The notes beneath the pieces are model-generated. The model saw only the letters and a program-made list of their open reading frames with translations. It was not told the DNA's origin and searched no databases. The position numbers were made by a program, and so were the translations under genes. A stretch of 64,000 nucleotides of DNA. It comes from Pseudomonas oryzihabitans. GTDB lineage: Bacteria > Pseudomonadota > Gammaproteobacteria > Pseudomonadales > Pseudomonadaceae. The stretch covers positions 62,001-126,000 of the forward strand of contig NZ_CP013987.1 in NCBI RefSeq assembly GCF_001518815.1, read 5' to 3'. Shown here in pieces: positions 1 through 8,568 of this stretch; the first letter of the stretch is position 1; each line of letters starts with the position of its first letter.

Positions 1-1
1 G

Positions 2-838
2 GTTCGCCTGGCCGATCCGGGCTGGAGTGACATCGCCGCCACCAATGCCCTCACCGGGGCGGTGCTGACGGCGCTGGGCTACACCAGCAAGGTCGATACC
101 CTGGCGGTGCCGATCATCTACGGTGGCATGCGCAACGGGCAGGTGGACGCCTTCCTCGGCAACTGGATGCCGGCACAGCAGGCGCACTATGACCAGTTCG
201 TGAAGACCGGCCAGGTGACCGAGCTGGCGCAGAACCTGGTCGGTACCGAATTCACCCTGGCCGTGCCCACCTATGTCTGGGAGGGCGGAGTGAAGAGCTT
301 CGACGATCTGGCCAAGCATGCCGACAAGTTCGGCAAGAAGATCTACGGCATCGGGGCCGGTGCGCCGGCCAACCAGTCGTTGCAGAAGATCATCCAGGAC
401 AACGAATTCGGCCTGGGCAGCTGGCAGCTGGTGGAGTCCAGCGAACAGGCCATGCTGTCCCAGGTAGGGCGCGCGGTGAAGCGTGACAAGTGGGTGGTCT
501 TTCTCGGCTGGACCCCGCACCCCATGAACGTCGACTACCCGATCAAGTACCTGACCGGGGGTGACAAGTACTTTGGTACCGCCGGTACGGTGAACACCCT
601 GACACGCAAGGGCTACGCCGAGCAGTGCCCCAATCCGGCCCGACTGCTGACCAACATGAAATTCACCCTGGACATGGAAAACGCCATCATGAGCGCCGCA
701 CGGGACAAGGGCGGCAGCTATGACACCGCCGCCAAGGCCTGGCTCAAGGCGCATCCCCAGGTGCTGGAGCCCTGGCTGCAGGGGGTCACCACCCGCGACG
801 GCCAGCCCGGCCTGCCAGCGGTGCAGAAAGCCCTCTGA
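2..838 (+). CDS. Choline/betaine ABC transporter substrate-binding protein (5' end cut off)
   Basis: The reading frame is open from the window edge, so the N-terminus and signal peptide are missing; about 278 residues remain. The text has the fold-typical segments of the ChoX/OpuAC family: a Trp in PGWSDI, LGY, the FLGNWMP motif and a later VFLGWTPHPMN segment, whose aromatic residues form the cage for a quaternary ammonium group in this family. It should deliver choline, betaine or carnitine to a periplasmic-facing ABC importer whose other genes lie outside the window. This fits the gbcA/gbcB betaine demethylation genes about 13 kb away. Which quaternary amine is bound cannot be told from sequence. 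It converges with norR with a gap of only three bases and no terminator. Confidence 0.85.
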   Translation, partial: VRLADPGWSDIAATNALTGAVLTALGYTSKVDTLAVPIIYGGMRNGQVDAFLGNWMPAQQAHYDQFVKTGQVTELAQNLVGTEFTLAVPTYVWEGGVKSFDDLAKHADKFGKKIYGIGAGAPANQSLQKIIQDNEFGLGSWQLVESSEQAMLSQVGRAVKRDKWVVFLGWTPHPMNVDYPIKYLTGGDKYFGTAGTVNTLTRKGYAEQCPNPARLLTNMKFTLDMENAIMSAARDKGGSYDTAAKAWLKAHPQVLEPWLQGVTTRDGQPGLPAVQKAL

Positions 839-841
839 GGA

Positions 842-2380
842 CTACCTGAGACCGAGCCGGCGCGCCAGGCGGGCGAGGTTGGCGCGGTCCAGCCCCAGGG
901 CCGCGGCGGCCAGGGTCCAGTTCTGGCCATGCTGCTCCAGGGTCTGGGTGATGGTCTGGCGCTGGAAGGCGTCGGTGGCGTCGCGCAGAGAGGTGGCGGG
1001 GACCACGGGATCGTCACTGGGCAGAGGCGCGGCATCCAGCGGCAGGCCGAGTTGCTCGCCGTCCAGGGTCAGAATGCCGCCACGCTCCGCGCTGCCGGCA
1101 TGGGCCTTGAGCGCCGCGCGACTGATGAGGTGAGAGAGCTCGCGCACATTACCGGGCCAATCGTAGGCCAGCAGGATGCGCTGCGCCGCGGGGGTCAGGC
1201 GCAGGCCGCGCAGCCCCAGTCGCGCGCGATTCTGTTCCAGGTAGAAGCCCGCCAACAGCAGGACGTCGCGCCCGCGCTCGCGCAAGGCGGGTACCGCCAG
1301 GGGGTAGACGCTCAGGCGGTGATAGAGATCGGCACGAAAGCGCCCGTCACGCACGGCTTCGGCCAGGTCGCGATTGGTGGCGGCGATGATGCGTACGTCC
1401 ACCTTGAGATCGCGATCCGAGCCCAGGCGCTGCAGCTGGCCGCTCTGCAGCACCCGTAGCAGCTTGGCCTGCACCGTCAGGGGCAATTCGCCGACCTCGT
1501 CGAGAAACAGGGTACCGCCGTCGGCCAGTTCGAAACGCCCGCGGCGCTCGCTGACCGCGCCGGAAAAGGCGCCGCGCACATGGCCGAAGAGTTCGCTTTC
1601 TACCAGCGCCTCGGGCAGAGCCGCGCAGTTGAGGCTGATCAGCGGCCGCTGCTGGCGCAGGGAGCGCGCATGCACCGCCTCGGCCACCAGTTCCTTGCCA
1701 ACCCCGGTTTCGCCGGTGATGAGCACCGTCAGGTCGCTGGCCGCCACGGTCTCGATCTCCTGGCGCAGCCGCAGGCTGGCCGGACTCTGGCCGATGAGTT
1801 CGCGGGGCCGCTGATGCCCCACCGATTGCTGGTAGGCCACGGTTAACTCGTGCTCGCTGACGATGCGGGCGGACAACTGGCCGATGCGCTCGGCGGCGGC
1901 CACGGTGGCGGCGGCCAGGCCGGCGAAGGCGGCGAGGGTAGTGAGATCCTCGGGGCGGGCATTCTGCGCCCGCAGCGAATCCAGGGTCAGCAGTCCCCAG
2001 AGCTGGTCCTGCACATAGAGTGGACAGCCCAGGCAGTCATGAACCTCCAGGTGCCCGTGCACGCCTTCCACCAGGCCGTCGTAGGGATCGGGCAGGTCGC
2101 AGTCGGCGGCGAAGCGGGTTGGGGTGCGGCTCGCCAGCAGCAGCGCCAGGCGGGGATGCTCGCCGACCTTGAAGCGGCGTCCCAGGGTATCGGCATTCAG
2201 GCCACGCACCGCCAGGGGCACCAGCACCTCGCCGTCCAGGCGCAGCAAGGCCACCGCATCGAAAGTCAGCACCTGGCGCAGGGCGTCGAGCAGACTGGCA
2301 TAGCGCTGCTGATCGGGCAGATCGCGGGCCAGATCCGCCACCAGCGGCACCATCACATCGAGCAGGGTGGGACGAGTCAA
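842..2380 (-). CDS. norR: NorR-type nitric-oxide-responsive sigma54 activator
   Basis: A 512-residue bacterial enhancer-binding protein with an N-terminal GAF domain (about 20-165), a central AAA+ domain with Walker A GETGVGKE at 223-230, and a C-terminal Fis-type helix-turn-helix. The GAF domain keeps Asp/Cys-rich segments (DCDLPDPY near 93-100, HDCLGCPLY near 114-122) like those around the non-haem iron of E. coli NorR. The sigma54-contact loop reads GAFSGA (270-275) rather than GAFTGA. It faces hmp, so it should activate hmp in response to NO, as FhpR does in P. aeruginosa. The start is TTG, chosen because the protein begins as NorR proteins do and a GAGG lies five bases upstream. A NorR-type operator overlaps this start codon, which suggests autoregulation. 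Confidence 0.9.
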   Translation of the reverse strand: MTRPTLLDVMVPLVADLARDLPDQQRYASLLDALRQVLTFDAVALLRLDGEVLVPLAVRGLNADTLGRRFKVGEHPRLALLLASRTPTRFAADCDLPDPYDGLVEGVHGHLEVHDCLGCPLYVQDQLWGLLTLDSLRAQNARPEDLTTLAAFAGLAAATVAAAERIGQLSARIVSEHELTVAYQQSVGHQRPRELIGQSPASLRLRQEIETVAASDLTVLITGETGVGKELVAEAVHARSLRQQRPLISLNCAALPEALVESELFGHVRGAFSGAVSERRGRFELADGGTLFLDEVGELPLTVQAKLLRVLQSGQLQRLGSDRDLKVDVRIIAATNRDLAEAVRDGRFRADLYHRLSVYPLAVPALRERGRDVLLLAGFYLEQNRARLGLRGLRLTPAAQRILLAYDWPGNVRELSHLISRAALKAHAGSAERGGILTLDGEQLGLPLDAAPLPSDDPVVPATSLRDATDAFQRQTITQTLEQHGQNWTLAAAALGLDRANLARLARRLGLR

Positions 2381-2419
2381 TTTGACCTCGGCGAGTCATG
2401 GGGACCTGGTCATTATGAC
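2376..2419. promoter_or_regulatory. Three NorR binding sites (GT-N7-AC)
   Basis: Three copies of the NorR core lie in 44 bases: 2376-2386 (GTCAATTTGAC), 2395-2405 (GTCATGGGGAC) and 2409-2419 (GTCATTATGAC). The outer two match GTCA-N3-TGAC fully; the middle one keeps GT-N7-AC but has one changed base in the inverted half. E. coli norVW is also controlled by three such sites. The first overlaps the norR start codon. Confidence 0.85.
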
Positions 2420-2461
2420 CGCTCGACTGGGCAAAGGCCTGATCTAGCGCAGGTTTTAAGC

Positions 2462-2477
2462 TGGCACGACTCGTGAT
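2462..2477 (+). promoter_or_regulatory. Sigma54 (-24/-12) promoter of hmp
   Basis: TGGCACGACTCGTGAT has a perfect -24 element TGGCACG; the -12 element is GTGAT where the consensus is TTGCW, so the usual GC is GA. It lies 43 bases after the last NorR site and 36 bases before the hmp ATG. The match is imperfect, but NorR dependence of hmp supports it. Confidence 0.65.
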
Positions 2478-2512
2478 ACGGCCAGGGCAGTCCTGTTTTG
2501 GAGAACCCTGCC

Positions 2513-3682
2513 ATGCTGTCATCCGAGCAACAAGCCATCATCAAGGCCACCGTTCCTCTGCTGGAAACCGGCGGTGAAGCCCTGACCCGGCACTTCTACG
2601 ACAAATTGCTGAACAACAACCCCGAGATCCGTCCGCTGTTCAACGGTGCCCACCAGGCCAGCGGTGCCCAGGCGCGGGCATTGGCCCGGGCAGTGCTGAT
2701 GTACGCTCGCTACATCGATCGCCTGGATACCCTGGGACCGCTGGTCGAGCAGATCGTCAACAAGCACGTCTCCCTGCAGGTCCAGCCGGATCACTATCCG
2801 CTGGTGGGCATCGCCCTGCTGCAGAGCATTCGCGAGGTGCTGGGCACCGAGGTGGCCACCGATGCGGTGATCGACGCCTGGGCCGCAGCCTATGGACAGT
2901 TGGCCAATCTGCTGATCGGCGCCGAAGAACAGCGCTATGCGGCCCAGGCCGACGCGCCTGGAGGCTGGCGCGGCGGACGCCCGTTCCGCATCGCGCGGAT
3001 CGAGCCGGAAAGCGAAGAGATCAGCTCCTTCTACCTGGAACCGGTCGACGGCCTGCCGACCAGCATCGCCCAGCCCGGCCAATACCTGGGCCTGAGCGTC
3101 ACCCTGGACGGCGTCGAGTACCGGCGCAACTATTCGATCTCGGCGACCAGTGAGGGTCAGGGCTATCGCATTAGCGTCAAGCATCAGCCGGGTGGCCTGG
3201 TCTCGCGCTTCCTGCACACCGAGGCCCATGAAGGCACCATGTTGCAGGTCTTTGCGCCTGCTGGCGAGTTCGTCCTGCAGGCGTCGACCAAGCCTCTGCT
3301 GCTGATCGCCGGGGGCGTCGGCATCACGCCACTGCTGCCCATGGTGTCGGCGGCCCTGCCGAGCGGGCGACCAATCCAGCTGATTCACTGTACCCGCCAT
3401 GTCGGGGTGCAGGCCTTCGGTCACTGGCTCGAAGAGCAGGCCGCTCATCATCCGCAACTGCAGCTGTACTTCTGCTACAGCGAGCCGGTAGCCGAGGAAG
3501 CCTTCGCTTCGCGACTGGACAAGACGCGCCTGCAGCGCTGGCTGCCCAAGGCCCGCGACCTGGACGCCTATGTACTTGGCCCACAGCCGTTCATGGCCCA
3601 GGTACGCCGTGACCTGCTGGAACTGGGCGTACCGGAGCAGCAGATTCGCCACGAGTTCTTCGGACCCGCGGCGGAACTCTGA
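2513..3682 (+). CDS. hmp: Flavohaemoprotein, nitric oxide dioxygenase
   Basis: A 389-residue flavohaemoglobin that oxidises NO to nitrate using O2 and NAD(P)H. The N-terminal globin (about 1-138) has the distal Tyr29 in HFYD and the proximal His85 in NKHVSLQ, followed by an FAD domain with RRNYSIS and an NAD domain with GGVGITPLL. The start is the ATG that gives the standard MLSSEQQAIIK opening; a GGAG lies upstream. A frame extending to TTG at 2498 adds only five residues and is not needed. The gene stands alone between norR and a strong terminator, under NorR/sigma54 control. Length matches the family. Confidence 0.96.
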   Translation: MLSSEQQAIIKATVPLLETGGEALTRHFYDKLLNNNPEIRPLFNGAHQASGAQARALARAVLMYARYIDRLDTLGPLVEQIVNKHVSLQVQPDHYPLVGIALLQSIREVLGTEVATDAVIDAWAAAYGQLANLLIGAEEQRYAAQADAPGGWRGGRPFRIARIEPESEEISSFYLEPVDGLPTSIAQPGQYLGLSVTLDGVEYRRNYSISATSEGQGYRISVKHQPGGLVSRFLHTEAHEGTMLQVFAPAGEFVLQASTKPLLLIAGGVGITPLLPMVSAALPSGRPIQLIHCTRHVGVQAFGHWLEEQAAHHPQLQLYFCYSEPVAEEAFASRLDKTRLQRWLPKARDLDAYVLGPQPFMAQVRRDLLELGVPEQQIRHEFFGPAAEL

Positions 3683-3687
3683 AAATG

Positions 3688-3721
3688 AAACGCCTGCGGT
3701 CAATTGGCCGCGGGCGTTTTG
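3688..3721 (+). terminator. Rho-independent terminator after hmp
   Basis: AAACGCCTGCGG at 3688-3699 pairs with CCGCGGGCGTTT at 3708-3719 with one G-U pair and an eight-base loop; the stem ends in a short T run. It lies six bases after the hmp stop. Confidence 0.85.
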
Positions 3722-3769
3722 CCAAGTGCTCAAGGATGCCACCCAATGGCGGCACCTTTTAGTCAGGGT

Positions 3770-3997
3770 TTAGCGACGCTGGTAGACGATTTCCTTGCTA
3801 CCACCTTCGCAACTGCCCACCACCTTGGCGGAAGCGCTGGCGCTGCCCTTGTCCACCACCTCAAGACTGTAGTGCGCCACCTGCTTGGCCTGCAGCTTGG
3901 CATCGATATCGGCCTTGACCGTGTCGCACGAGGTGCCAGCGGCGAAGGCACCGCCGCTCAGGGCCAACAAACCGAGGGTGATCACGACTTTACGCAT
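3770..3997 (-). CDS. DUF1161 periplasmic protein
   Basis: A 75-residue protein with a clear signal peptide (LGLLALSGGAFA, cleavage near residue 20). The mature part has two Cys (in TSCDTVKADID and VVGSCEGG) that could form a disulphide, and ends in KEIVYQRR. This layout is that of DUF1161, small secreted proteins of unknown role. A second member is at 60070-60318. It is transcribed on the minus strand just downstream of dodecin, 40 bases away, so the two may be co-transcribed. Function unknown. Confidence 0.8.
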   Translation of the reverse strand: MRKVVITLGLLALSGGAFAAGTSCDTVKADIDAKLQAKQVAHYSLEVVDKGSASASAKVVGSCEGGSKEIVYQRR

Positions 3998-4037
3998 CTT
4001 GCCTGTCCTTTTGCTCGGGGAGGAAAGGGGTATCAGC

Positions 4038-4253
4038 TCAGCTCGCTTCGATACGGAAGCCGATCTTCAGGGTGACCTGGTAGTGGGCTACCTTGGCATC
4101 CTGGATATGGCCACGGATCTCGCCCACTTCGAACCACTCGAGGTTCTTCACGGACTTGGAGGTCTCGGCGAGAGCGTTGTTGATCGCATCCTCGACGCTA
4201 GTAGTGGAGGAGCCAACGATTTCCAGCTTCTTGTAGGTGTGATGATCGGACAT
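4038..4253 (-). CDS. Dodecin (flavin-binding dodecamer)
   Basis: A 71-residue protein with the dodecin signature: KKLEIVGSS near the start, a central helix, LEWFEVGEIRGHI in the middle and YQVTLKIGFRIE at the end. Dodecins assemble into hollow dodecamers that store FMN, riboflavin or CoA; the Trp of LEWFEV is the residue that stacks on the isoalloxazine ring in known structures. An AGGAGACTG sequence sits just upstream of the ATG. It precedes the DUF1161 gene in the same direction. The flavin link to nearby flavoenzymes such as Hmp is only suggestive. Confidence 0.93.
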   Translation of the reverse strand: MSDHHTYKKLEIVGSSTTSVEDAINNALAETSKSVKNLEWFEVGEIRGHIQDAKVAHYQVTLKIGFRIEAS

Positions 4254-4474
4254 GAACAGTCTCCTGGGTCAGCAATGACGGGCGTTGCAGCCGGTGGCCG
4301 GCTACCGGTTGACCGGTGTCGCGGTCGACTCGCCGGGAAGGGTGCCGCTGTCATTTGAGGCTGCGAAAAGCCCTGATAAGTTCACTGCCCAGGTGCCAGC
4401 CCAGGGCTTTATGCTGCACTTTCCAACGGCTCGGTAGTCACATTTCCTGAATCCGTCCACCTCAGGAGGTTGTC

Positions 4475-4798
4475 ATGGCCCGTAACACCGATTACCAAGC
4501 GTCCATCGCCGGCATCGAGAACGAAATCAACAGCCTGCTCGACTCGCTGGCATCGTTGAAGAAGAATGCCGCTCGCGAATCCCGCAGCGGTCTGAACACC
4601 TTCAAGAGCACCGCTCGCGAAGCCCTGCATCACTCGGGTGATTCGCTGGAAGAGGTCTATGACGACGTGCGCCGCCTGACCCGCCAGTATGGCCGGGCCG
4701 CTGGTGGTGTTGCCCGCGAACATCCCTGGGCCACCGTTGGCATTGCCGCCGGCGTGACCATTCTGGTCGGCTGGGCGCTGCTGCGCGGCGACAACTGA
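4475..4798 (+). CDS. DUF883 (ElaB/YqjD-type) membrane-anchored protein
   Basis: A 107-residue protein with a long charged alpha-helical N-terminal part, the EHPW motif at the entrance to a single C-terminal membrane helix (ATVGIAAGVTILVGWALL), and a short cytoplasmic tail. This is the layout of the ElaB/YqjD/YgaM group, inner-membrane proteins of which some bind ribosomes in stationary phase in E. coli. A strong AGGAGG lies seven bases upstream of the ATG and a perfect palindromic terminator follows. It is monocistronic. Confidence 0.88.
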   Translation: MARNTDYQASIAGIENEINSLLDSLASLKKNAARESRSGLNTFKSTAREALHHSGDSLEEVYDDVRRLTRQYGRAAGGVAREHPWATVGIAAGVTILVGWALLRGDN

Positions 4799-4804
4799 TC
4801 GCCT

Positions 4805-4836
4805 GCCAAAGGCATCCCGGCCGGGATGCCTTTGGC
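4805..4836. terminator. Perfect 32-base palindromic terminator shared by convergent genes
   Basis: GCCAAAGGCATCCCGG is followed directly by its reverse complement. It ends one base before the trpI stop codon, so it can end both the DUF883 transcript and the trpI transcript. There is no long T run, but A and T triplets occur inside the stem on either strand. Confidence 0.8.
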
Positions 4837-4837
4837 C

Positions 4838-5734
4838 TCAGGACCCGGCCAGCTCCTGTCTGAGCCAAGCCGCCAACTGTTCCACCCGCTCATCCGCCAA
4901 CCGGCCAGGCGCCCACAACGCCAATTCCGCACCGGTCCCGGCGAAACCCCAGGGCGCGACCAGTCGCCCCGCCTTGAGATCCGCCGCCACCAGTGGCTCC
5001 GGCGCGATCGCTACCCCCAGTCCCGACAACGCCGCCTCCAGCAGGTAATAGAGGTGCTCGAAGCCCTGCCCGTATTCCAGCGCCGGTGTTTCCAGGCCCT
5101 GGGTGGCGAACCACTGTGGCCAGGCCTGGGGCCGCGACAGGGTGTGCAGCAGCCGCTCCGCCAATAGCGCCGAGAGGTCGCCTTCCTTGAGTCTCAGATA
5201 GGCCGGGCAGTAGGGGCTCAGTACCGGACCGATGCGCTCAGGCGCCAGGTGGTAGGGCATGACGTCCTGTGGTGGTGCGCTTTCAGTGAACAGCAGGCTG
5301 GCGTCTAGGCCGGCGGCGGCGAGGGGGGTGTCGTCGGTACGGGTCGACAGGTGCAAATGCAACTCCGGCAGATCCCTATTGAGCCGATCCAGCCGTGGAA
5401 TGAACCAGCGCGCCACCAGACTGCCGGGGCAACCCAGCACGAAGGGCCCCTGGCGATTGCCGGCCTTGAGTTCGGCGCAGACCTCGCGCAGCCGCTCGAA
5501 GACATCGCCACTCACCTCGCGCAATCTCAGCCCGGCCTCGGTCAGCGCCAGGCCGCGGCCCTCGCGACGGAACAAGGCCACGCCCAGCTGTTCCTCCAGC
5601 GCACGTATTTGCCGGCTCACAGCACCATGGGTCACATGCAGCTCGTCACCGGCACGACTCATTCCGCCCAGGCGGGCAGTGGCCTCGAAGGCGCGCAGGG
5701 CATTCAGGGGTGGTAAGTCGCGGGGATCGCTCAT
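4838..5734 (-). CDS. trpI: TrpI, LysR-type activator of trpBA
   Basis: A LysR-family regulator of 298 residues with an N-terminal winged helix-turn-helix ([15 protein letters not shown] to [13 protein letters not shown]) and a periplasmic-binding-fold effector domain. The C-terminal segments [28 protein letters not shown] and APWGF are typical of TrpI, which senses indoleglycerol phosphate. It is divergent from trpBA, the standard Pseudomonas arrangement. The start chosen is the ATG giving [17 protein letters not shown], matching known TrpI proteins; an in-frame ATG eight codons upstream at 5758 has no ribosome site. Confidence 0.92.
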   Translation of the reverse strand: MSDPRDLPPLNALRAFEATARLGGMSRAGDELHVTHGAVSRQIRALEEQLGVALFRREGRGLALTEAGLRLREVSGDVFERLREVCAELKAGNRQGPFVLGCPGSLVARWFIPRLDRLNRDLPELHLHLSTRTDDTPLAAAGLDASLLFTESAPPQDVMPYHLAPERIGPVLSPYCPAYLRLKEGDLSALLAERLLHTLSRPQAWPQWFATQGLETPALEYGQGFEHLYYLLEAALSGLGVAIAPEPLVAADLKAGRLVAPWGFAGTGAELALWAPGRLADERVEQLAAWLRQELAGS

Positions 5735-5759
5735 CTGTGAGGTTTCCTGACAGGTCATC

Positions 5760-5780
5760 GCGATCTTATCGATTTATCGC
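5760..5780. promoter_or_regulatory. Possible TrpI operator between trpI and trpB
   Basis: The only clear dyad in the 92-base gap is GCGAT at 5760-5764 with ATCGC at 5776-5780 around an AT-rich centre, placed 26 bases upstream of the trpI start and 46 bases before trpB. Size and position suit a LysR-type site. The match to known TrpI sites was not checked. Confidence 0.45.
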
Positions 5781-5826
5781 CAGCACTCAAGCAGGTAAGG
5801 TAGATCCATCTTCGCAGGAGAATCCC

Positions 5827-7035
5827 ATGACCCAGACCGCTTATCGCCAGGGCCCCGACGCTCAAGGCATGTTCGGCCAGTTCGGTGGCCGCTATGTCGC
5901 CGAAACCCTGATGCCGCTGATCCTCGATCTGCAGCGCGAATACGAGACCGCCATGGAAGATCCGGCGTTTCTCGAGCAGCTGGCCTATTTCCAGCGCGAC
6001 TACGTCGGTCGGCCCAATCCGCTGTACTTCGCCGAGCGCCTGACCGAGCACTTCGGCGGCGCCAAGATCTATCTCAAGCGCGAAGAGCTGAACCACACCG
6101 GCGCGCACAAGATCAACAACTGCATTGGCCAGATCCTGCTGGCCAAGCGCATGGGCAAGACCCGCATCATCGCCGAGACTGGTGCCGGCATGCACGGAGT
6201 GGCTACCGCTACCGTCGCCGCGCGCTTCGGCCTGCCCTGCGTCATCTACATGGGCAGCACCGACATCGACCGCCAGCAGGCCAACGTCTTCCGCATGAAG
6301 CTGCTGGGTGCCGAGGTGATTCCGGTCACGTCCGGTACCGGCACCCTCAAGGACGCCATGAACGAGGCCCTGCGCGACTGGGTGACCAACGTTGCCGACA
6401 CCTTCTACCTGATCGGCACCGTGGCCGGTCCGCACCCCTATCCGGCCATGGTCCGCGATTTCCAGGCGGTGATCGGTCGCGAGACCCGCGCGCAGATCCT
6501 GGAGAAGGAAGGACGCCTGCCCGACAGCCTGATCGCCTGCGTCGGCGGCGGCTCCAATGCCATGGGCCTGTTCCACGAATTTCTCGATGACACCGACGTC
6601 GCCATCGTCGGCGTCGAGGCCGGCGGGCACGGCGTGGACACCAACAAGCATGCCTCCAGCCTCAACGGCGGGGTGCCCGGGGTACTGCACGGCAACCGCA
6701 CCTTCCTGCTGCAGGACGACGATGGCCAGATCATCGACGCCCACTCTATTTCCGCTGGCCTGGACTATCCCGGCATCGGCCCGGAGCACGCCCACCTGCA
6801 CGACGTGAAGCGCGTGGAATACGTGCCGATCAACGATGACGAGGCACTCAAGGCCTTCCACCAGACCTGCCGCCTGGAAGGCATCATCCCGGCGCTGGAA
6901 ACGGCTCACGCCCTGGCCGAGGCCTACAAGCGCGCTCCGCACCTGCCCAAGGACCACCTCATGGTGATCTGCCTCTCGGGCCGCGGCGACAAGGACATGC
7001 AGACCGTGATGAGCCACCTGGGAGACAAGCTATGA
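5827..7035 (+). CDS. trpB: Tryptophan synthase beta chain
   Basis: A 402-residue PLP enzyme that joins indole and serine to make tryptophan. The PLP lysine is K95 in HTGAHKINN; the phosphate-binding loop GGGSNAMG is present, as are GRYVAETL near the start and CLSGRGDKD near the end. The ATG at 5827 has a GCAGGAG ribosome site; the frame open further upstream runs into trpI and is not coding. It overlaps trpA by four bases (ATGA), so the chains are made together. Expression should depend on TrpI. Confidence 0.98.
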   Translation: MTQTAYRQGPDAQGMFGQFGGRYVAETLMPLILDLQREYETAMEDPAFLEQLAYFQRDYVGRPNPLYFAERLTEHFGGAKIYLKREELNHTGAHKINNCIGQILLAKRMGKTRIIAETGAGMHGVATATVAARFGLPCVIYMGSTDIDRQQANVFRMKLLGAEVIPVTSGTGTLKDAMNEALRDWVTNVADTFYLIGTVAGPHPYPAMVRDFQAVIGRETRAQILEKEGRLPDSLIACVGGGSNAMGLFHEFLDDTDVAIVGVEAGGHGVDTNKHASSLNGGVPGVLHGNRTFLLQDDDGQIIDAHSISAGLDYPGIGPEHAHLHDVKRVEYVPINDDEALKAFHQTCRLEGIIPALETAHALAEAYKRAPHLPKDHLMVICLSGRGDKDMQTVMSHLGDKL

Positions 7036-7838
7036 GCCGCCTGGAAACCCGTTTCGCCGCGCTGAAGGCCGAGGGCCGCGCGGCCCTGGTCACCTACACC
7101 ACCGCAGGCGACCCGGACTATGACACTGCCCTGGCGATCCTCAAGGGCCTGCCGGCGGCCGGTGCCGACGTCATCGAGCTGGGCATGCCCTTCACCGATC
7201 CCATGGCCGACGGTCCGGCCATCCAGGCTGCTGCCCTGCGTGCCCTGCAGGGTGGCCAGAACCTGGCCAAGACCTTGGAGATGGTGCGGGACTTCCGCCG
7301 CGAAGAGCGGGAGACGCCACTGGTGCTGATGGGCTACTACAACCCCATTCACCGCTATGGCGTGGAGCGCTTCCTGGCGGAAGCCGCCGAGGCTGGCGTG
7401 GATGGCCTGATCGTGGTCGACCTGCCGCCCGAGCATGACGCCGAGCTGGCCCTGCCCGCCCAGGCCGCCGGCATCGACTTCATTCGCCTGACCACGCCGA
7501 CCACCGATGACGCCCGCCTGCCGCGAGTACTCAATACCAGTTCCGGTTTCGTCTACTACGTTTCCGTCGCCGGCGTGACCGGGGCCGGTTCGGCTACCAC
7601 GGAGCATGTCGAGGCTGCCGTGGCACGTCTGCGGCGCTTTACCGACCTGCCCCTGGCGGTCGGCTTTGGTATCCGTACCCCGGAACAGGCCCGAGTGATC
7701 GCTCGGATCGCCGATGGCGTAGTGGTGGGCTCGGCTTTCGTCGATCAGATCGCCAAGGCCGAATCCTCCGGTGCCGCCATCGATGGCGTGCTCGGGCTCT
7801 GCAAGCAGCTGTCGGATAGCGTGCGCACTGCGCGTTGA
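7032..7838 (+). CDS. trpA: Tryptophan synthase alpha chain
   Basis: A 268-residue TIM barrel that cleaves indole-3-glycerol phosphate to indole. The catalytic residues are at their family positions: Glu49 in VIELGMPF and Asp60 in DPMADGP. The phosphate-binding segments [10 protein letters not shown] and [10 protein letters not shown] are present. It starts inside the trpB stop codon. A strong terminator follows. Confidence 0.98.
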   Translation: MSRLETRFAALKAEGRAALVTYTTAGDPDYDTALAILKGLPAAGADVIELGMPFTDPMADGPAIQAAALRALQGGQNLAKTLEMVRDFRREERETPLVLMGYYNPIHRYGVERFLAEAAEAGVDGLIVVDLPPEHDAELALPAQAAGIDFIRLTTPTTDDARLPRVLNTSSGFVYYVSVAGVTGAGSATTEHVEAAVARLRRFTDLPLAVGFGIRTPEQARVIARIADGVVVGSAFVDQIAKAESSGAAIDGVLGLCKQLSDSVRTAR

Positions 7839-7855
7839 GCATGCACCTGCGCTTC

Positions 7856-7883
7856 AAAAAGACCGCTTAGGCGGTCTTTTTTT
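7856..7883 (+). terminator. Terminator of the trpBA operon
   Basis: GACCGC and GCGGTC pair across a TTAG loop, flanked by an A run before and a run of eight T after: the classic intrinsic terminator, 18 bases past the trpA stop. Confidence 0.92.
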
Positions 7884-7900
7884 ATGCTTGAACGACCCTG

Positions 7901-8560
7901 GGCCTGTGCATAACTCTGTGGGCAGTCTGTTCGCTCTAGACGCAAAGGCCCGTACCAGAAGGCCTGCAGCAGAGTTTGCCTTGTTGATCGAATTCGGTAC
8001 GCGGTGATCAGATCAGTCAACCCGCGTACGAAAGCGTCCTTTGCCGTCATTGCCTGACAGGTAAAGGCTGTGGATAAGCCTTGGGCAAGTTGTCAGCAAC
8101 TCAAGGGACGGAAGCCAGGCTAAAATCGATCAAAAAATAGCCAATATGGAACGACTCGGAGGAAGAGCGGAGTGACGCCGCTATTGCCCGGTTTCCCACA
8201 TCTACTGTGTGCGTGCCTGTGGAAAAGATGTGGGACTCACCCTGTAGGCCAGGGTTGGCAAGGCTTGCAGAGGATTGTACAAAAAATGATCAATTCATTT
8301 TTGGGGGTTTTCCACAACCCACAATAGAGCTGCATAGGCCTGTGGATAGGTTGTTCGTTCTGTCCTGAAGGCCATGACTGACGCGGCTTGCAGAGAATTG
8401 ATCAAATAATGACCAGTTTCCTGCGATATTCTCAAGTCAAGGGATTTCTTGCGTAGGCCCAGAGAGTTATCCACTCTTGTTCAGCGCGTAGCTTAGCCGT
8501 CGCCGCTAAATGACCTGTGGGTAAGTCTGTTGATTTTCTGTTTGGAAGCCTGTGCATGAA
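7901..8560. other. Gene-free region with a cluster of DnaA-box-like motifs (origin-like or DnaA-binding locus)
   Basis: This 660-base stretch has no supportable gene. It holds full matches to TTWTNCACA or its complement at 7905-7913, 8069-8077 (perfect TGTGGATAA), 8218-8226 and 8308-8316, and one-mismatch forms at 8192-8200, 8341-8349, 8467-8475, 8516-8524 and 8551-8559. Most point the same way and open a loose repeat unit (CCTGTGGATA ... GGCTTGCAGAG ... TTGATCAAA) that recurs every 120-175 bases. AT-rich blocks with TGATCAA follow several units (about 8121-8140, 8274-8302, 8395-8412). This resembles oriC architecture. It may be an origin, a secondary origin or a DnaA-titrating locus. Confidence 0.5.
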
Positions 8561-8568
8561 GCCACTCG

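Noticed and set aside
718-1133. Open frames on both strands over the junction of the binding-protein gene and norR
   Set aside because: They are shadows in other frames of two well-supported genes and have Arg/Pro-rich low-complexity text.
8395-8412. TTGATCAAA near 8400 as an Anr/FNR box
   Set aside because: The FNR consensus needs TTGAT-N4-ATCAA; here the halves are directly fused, with no four-base spacer.
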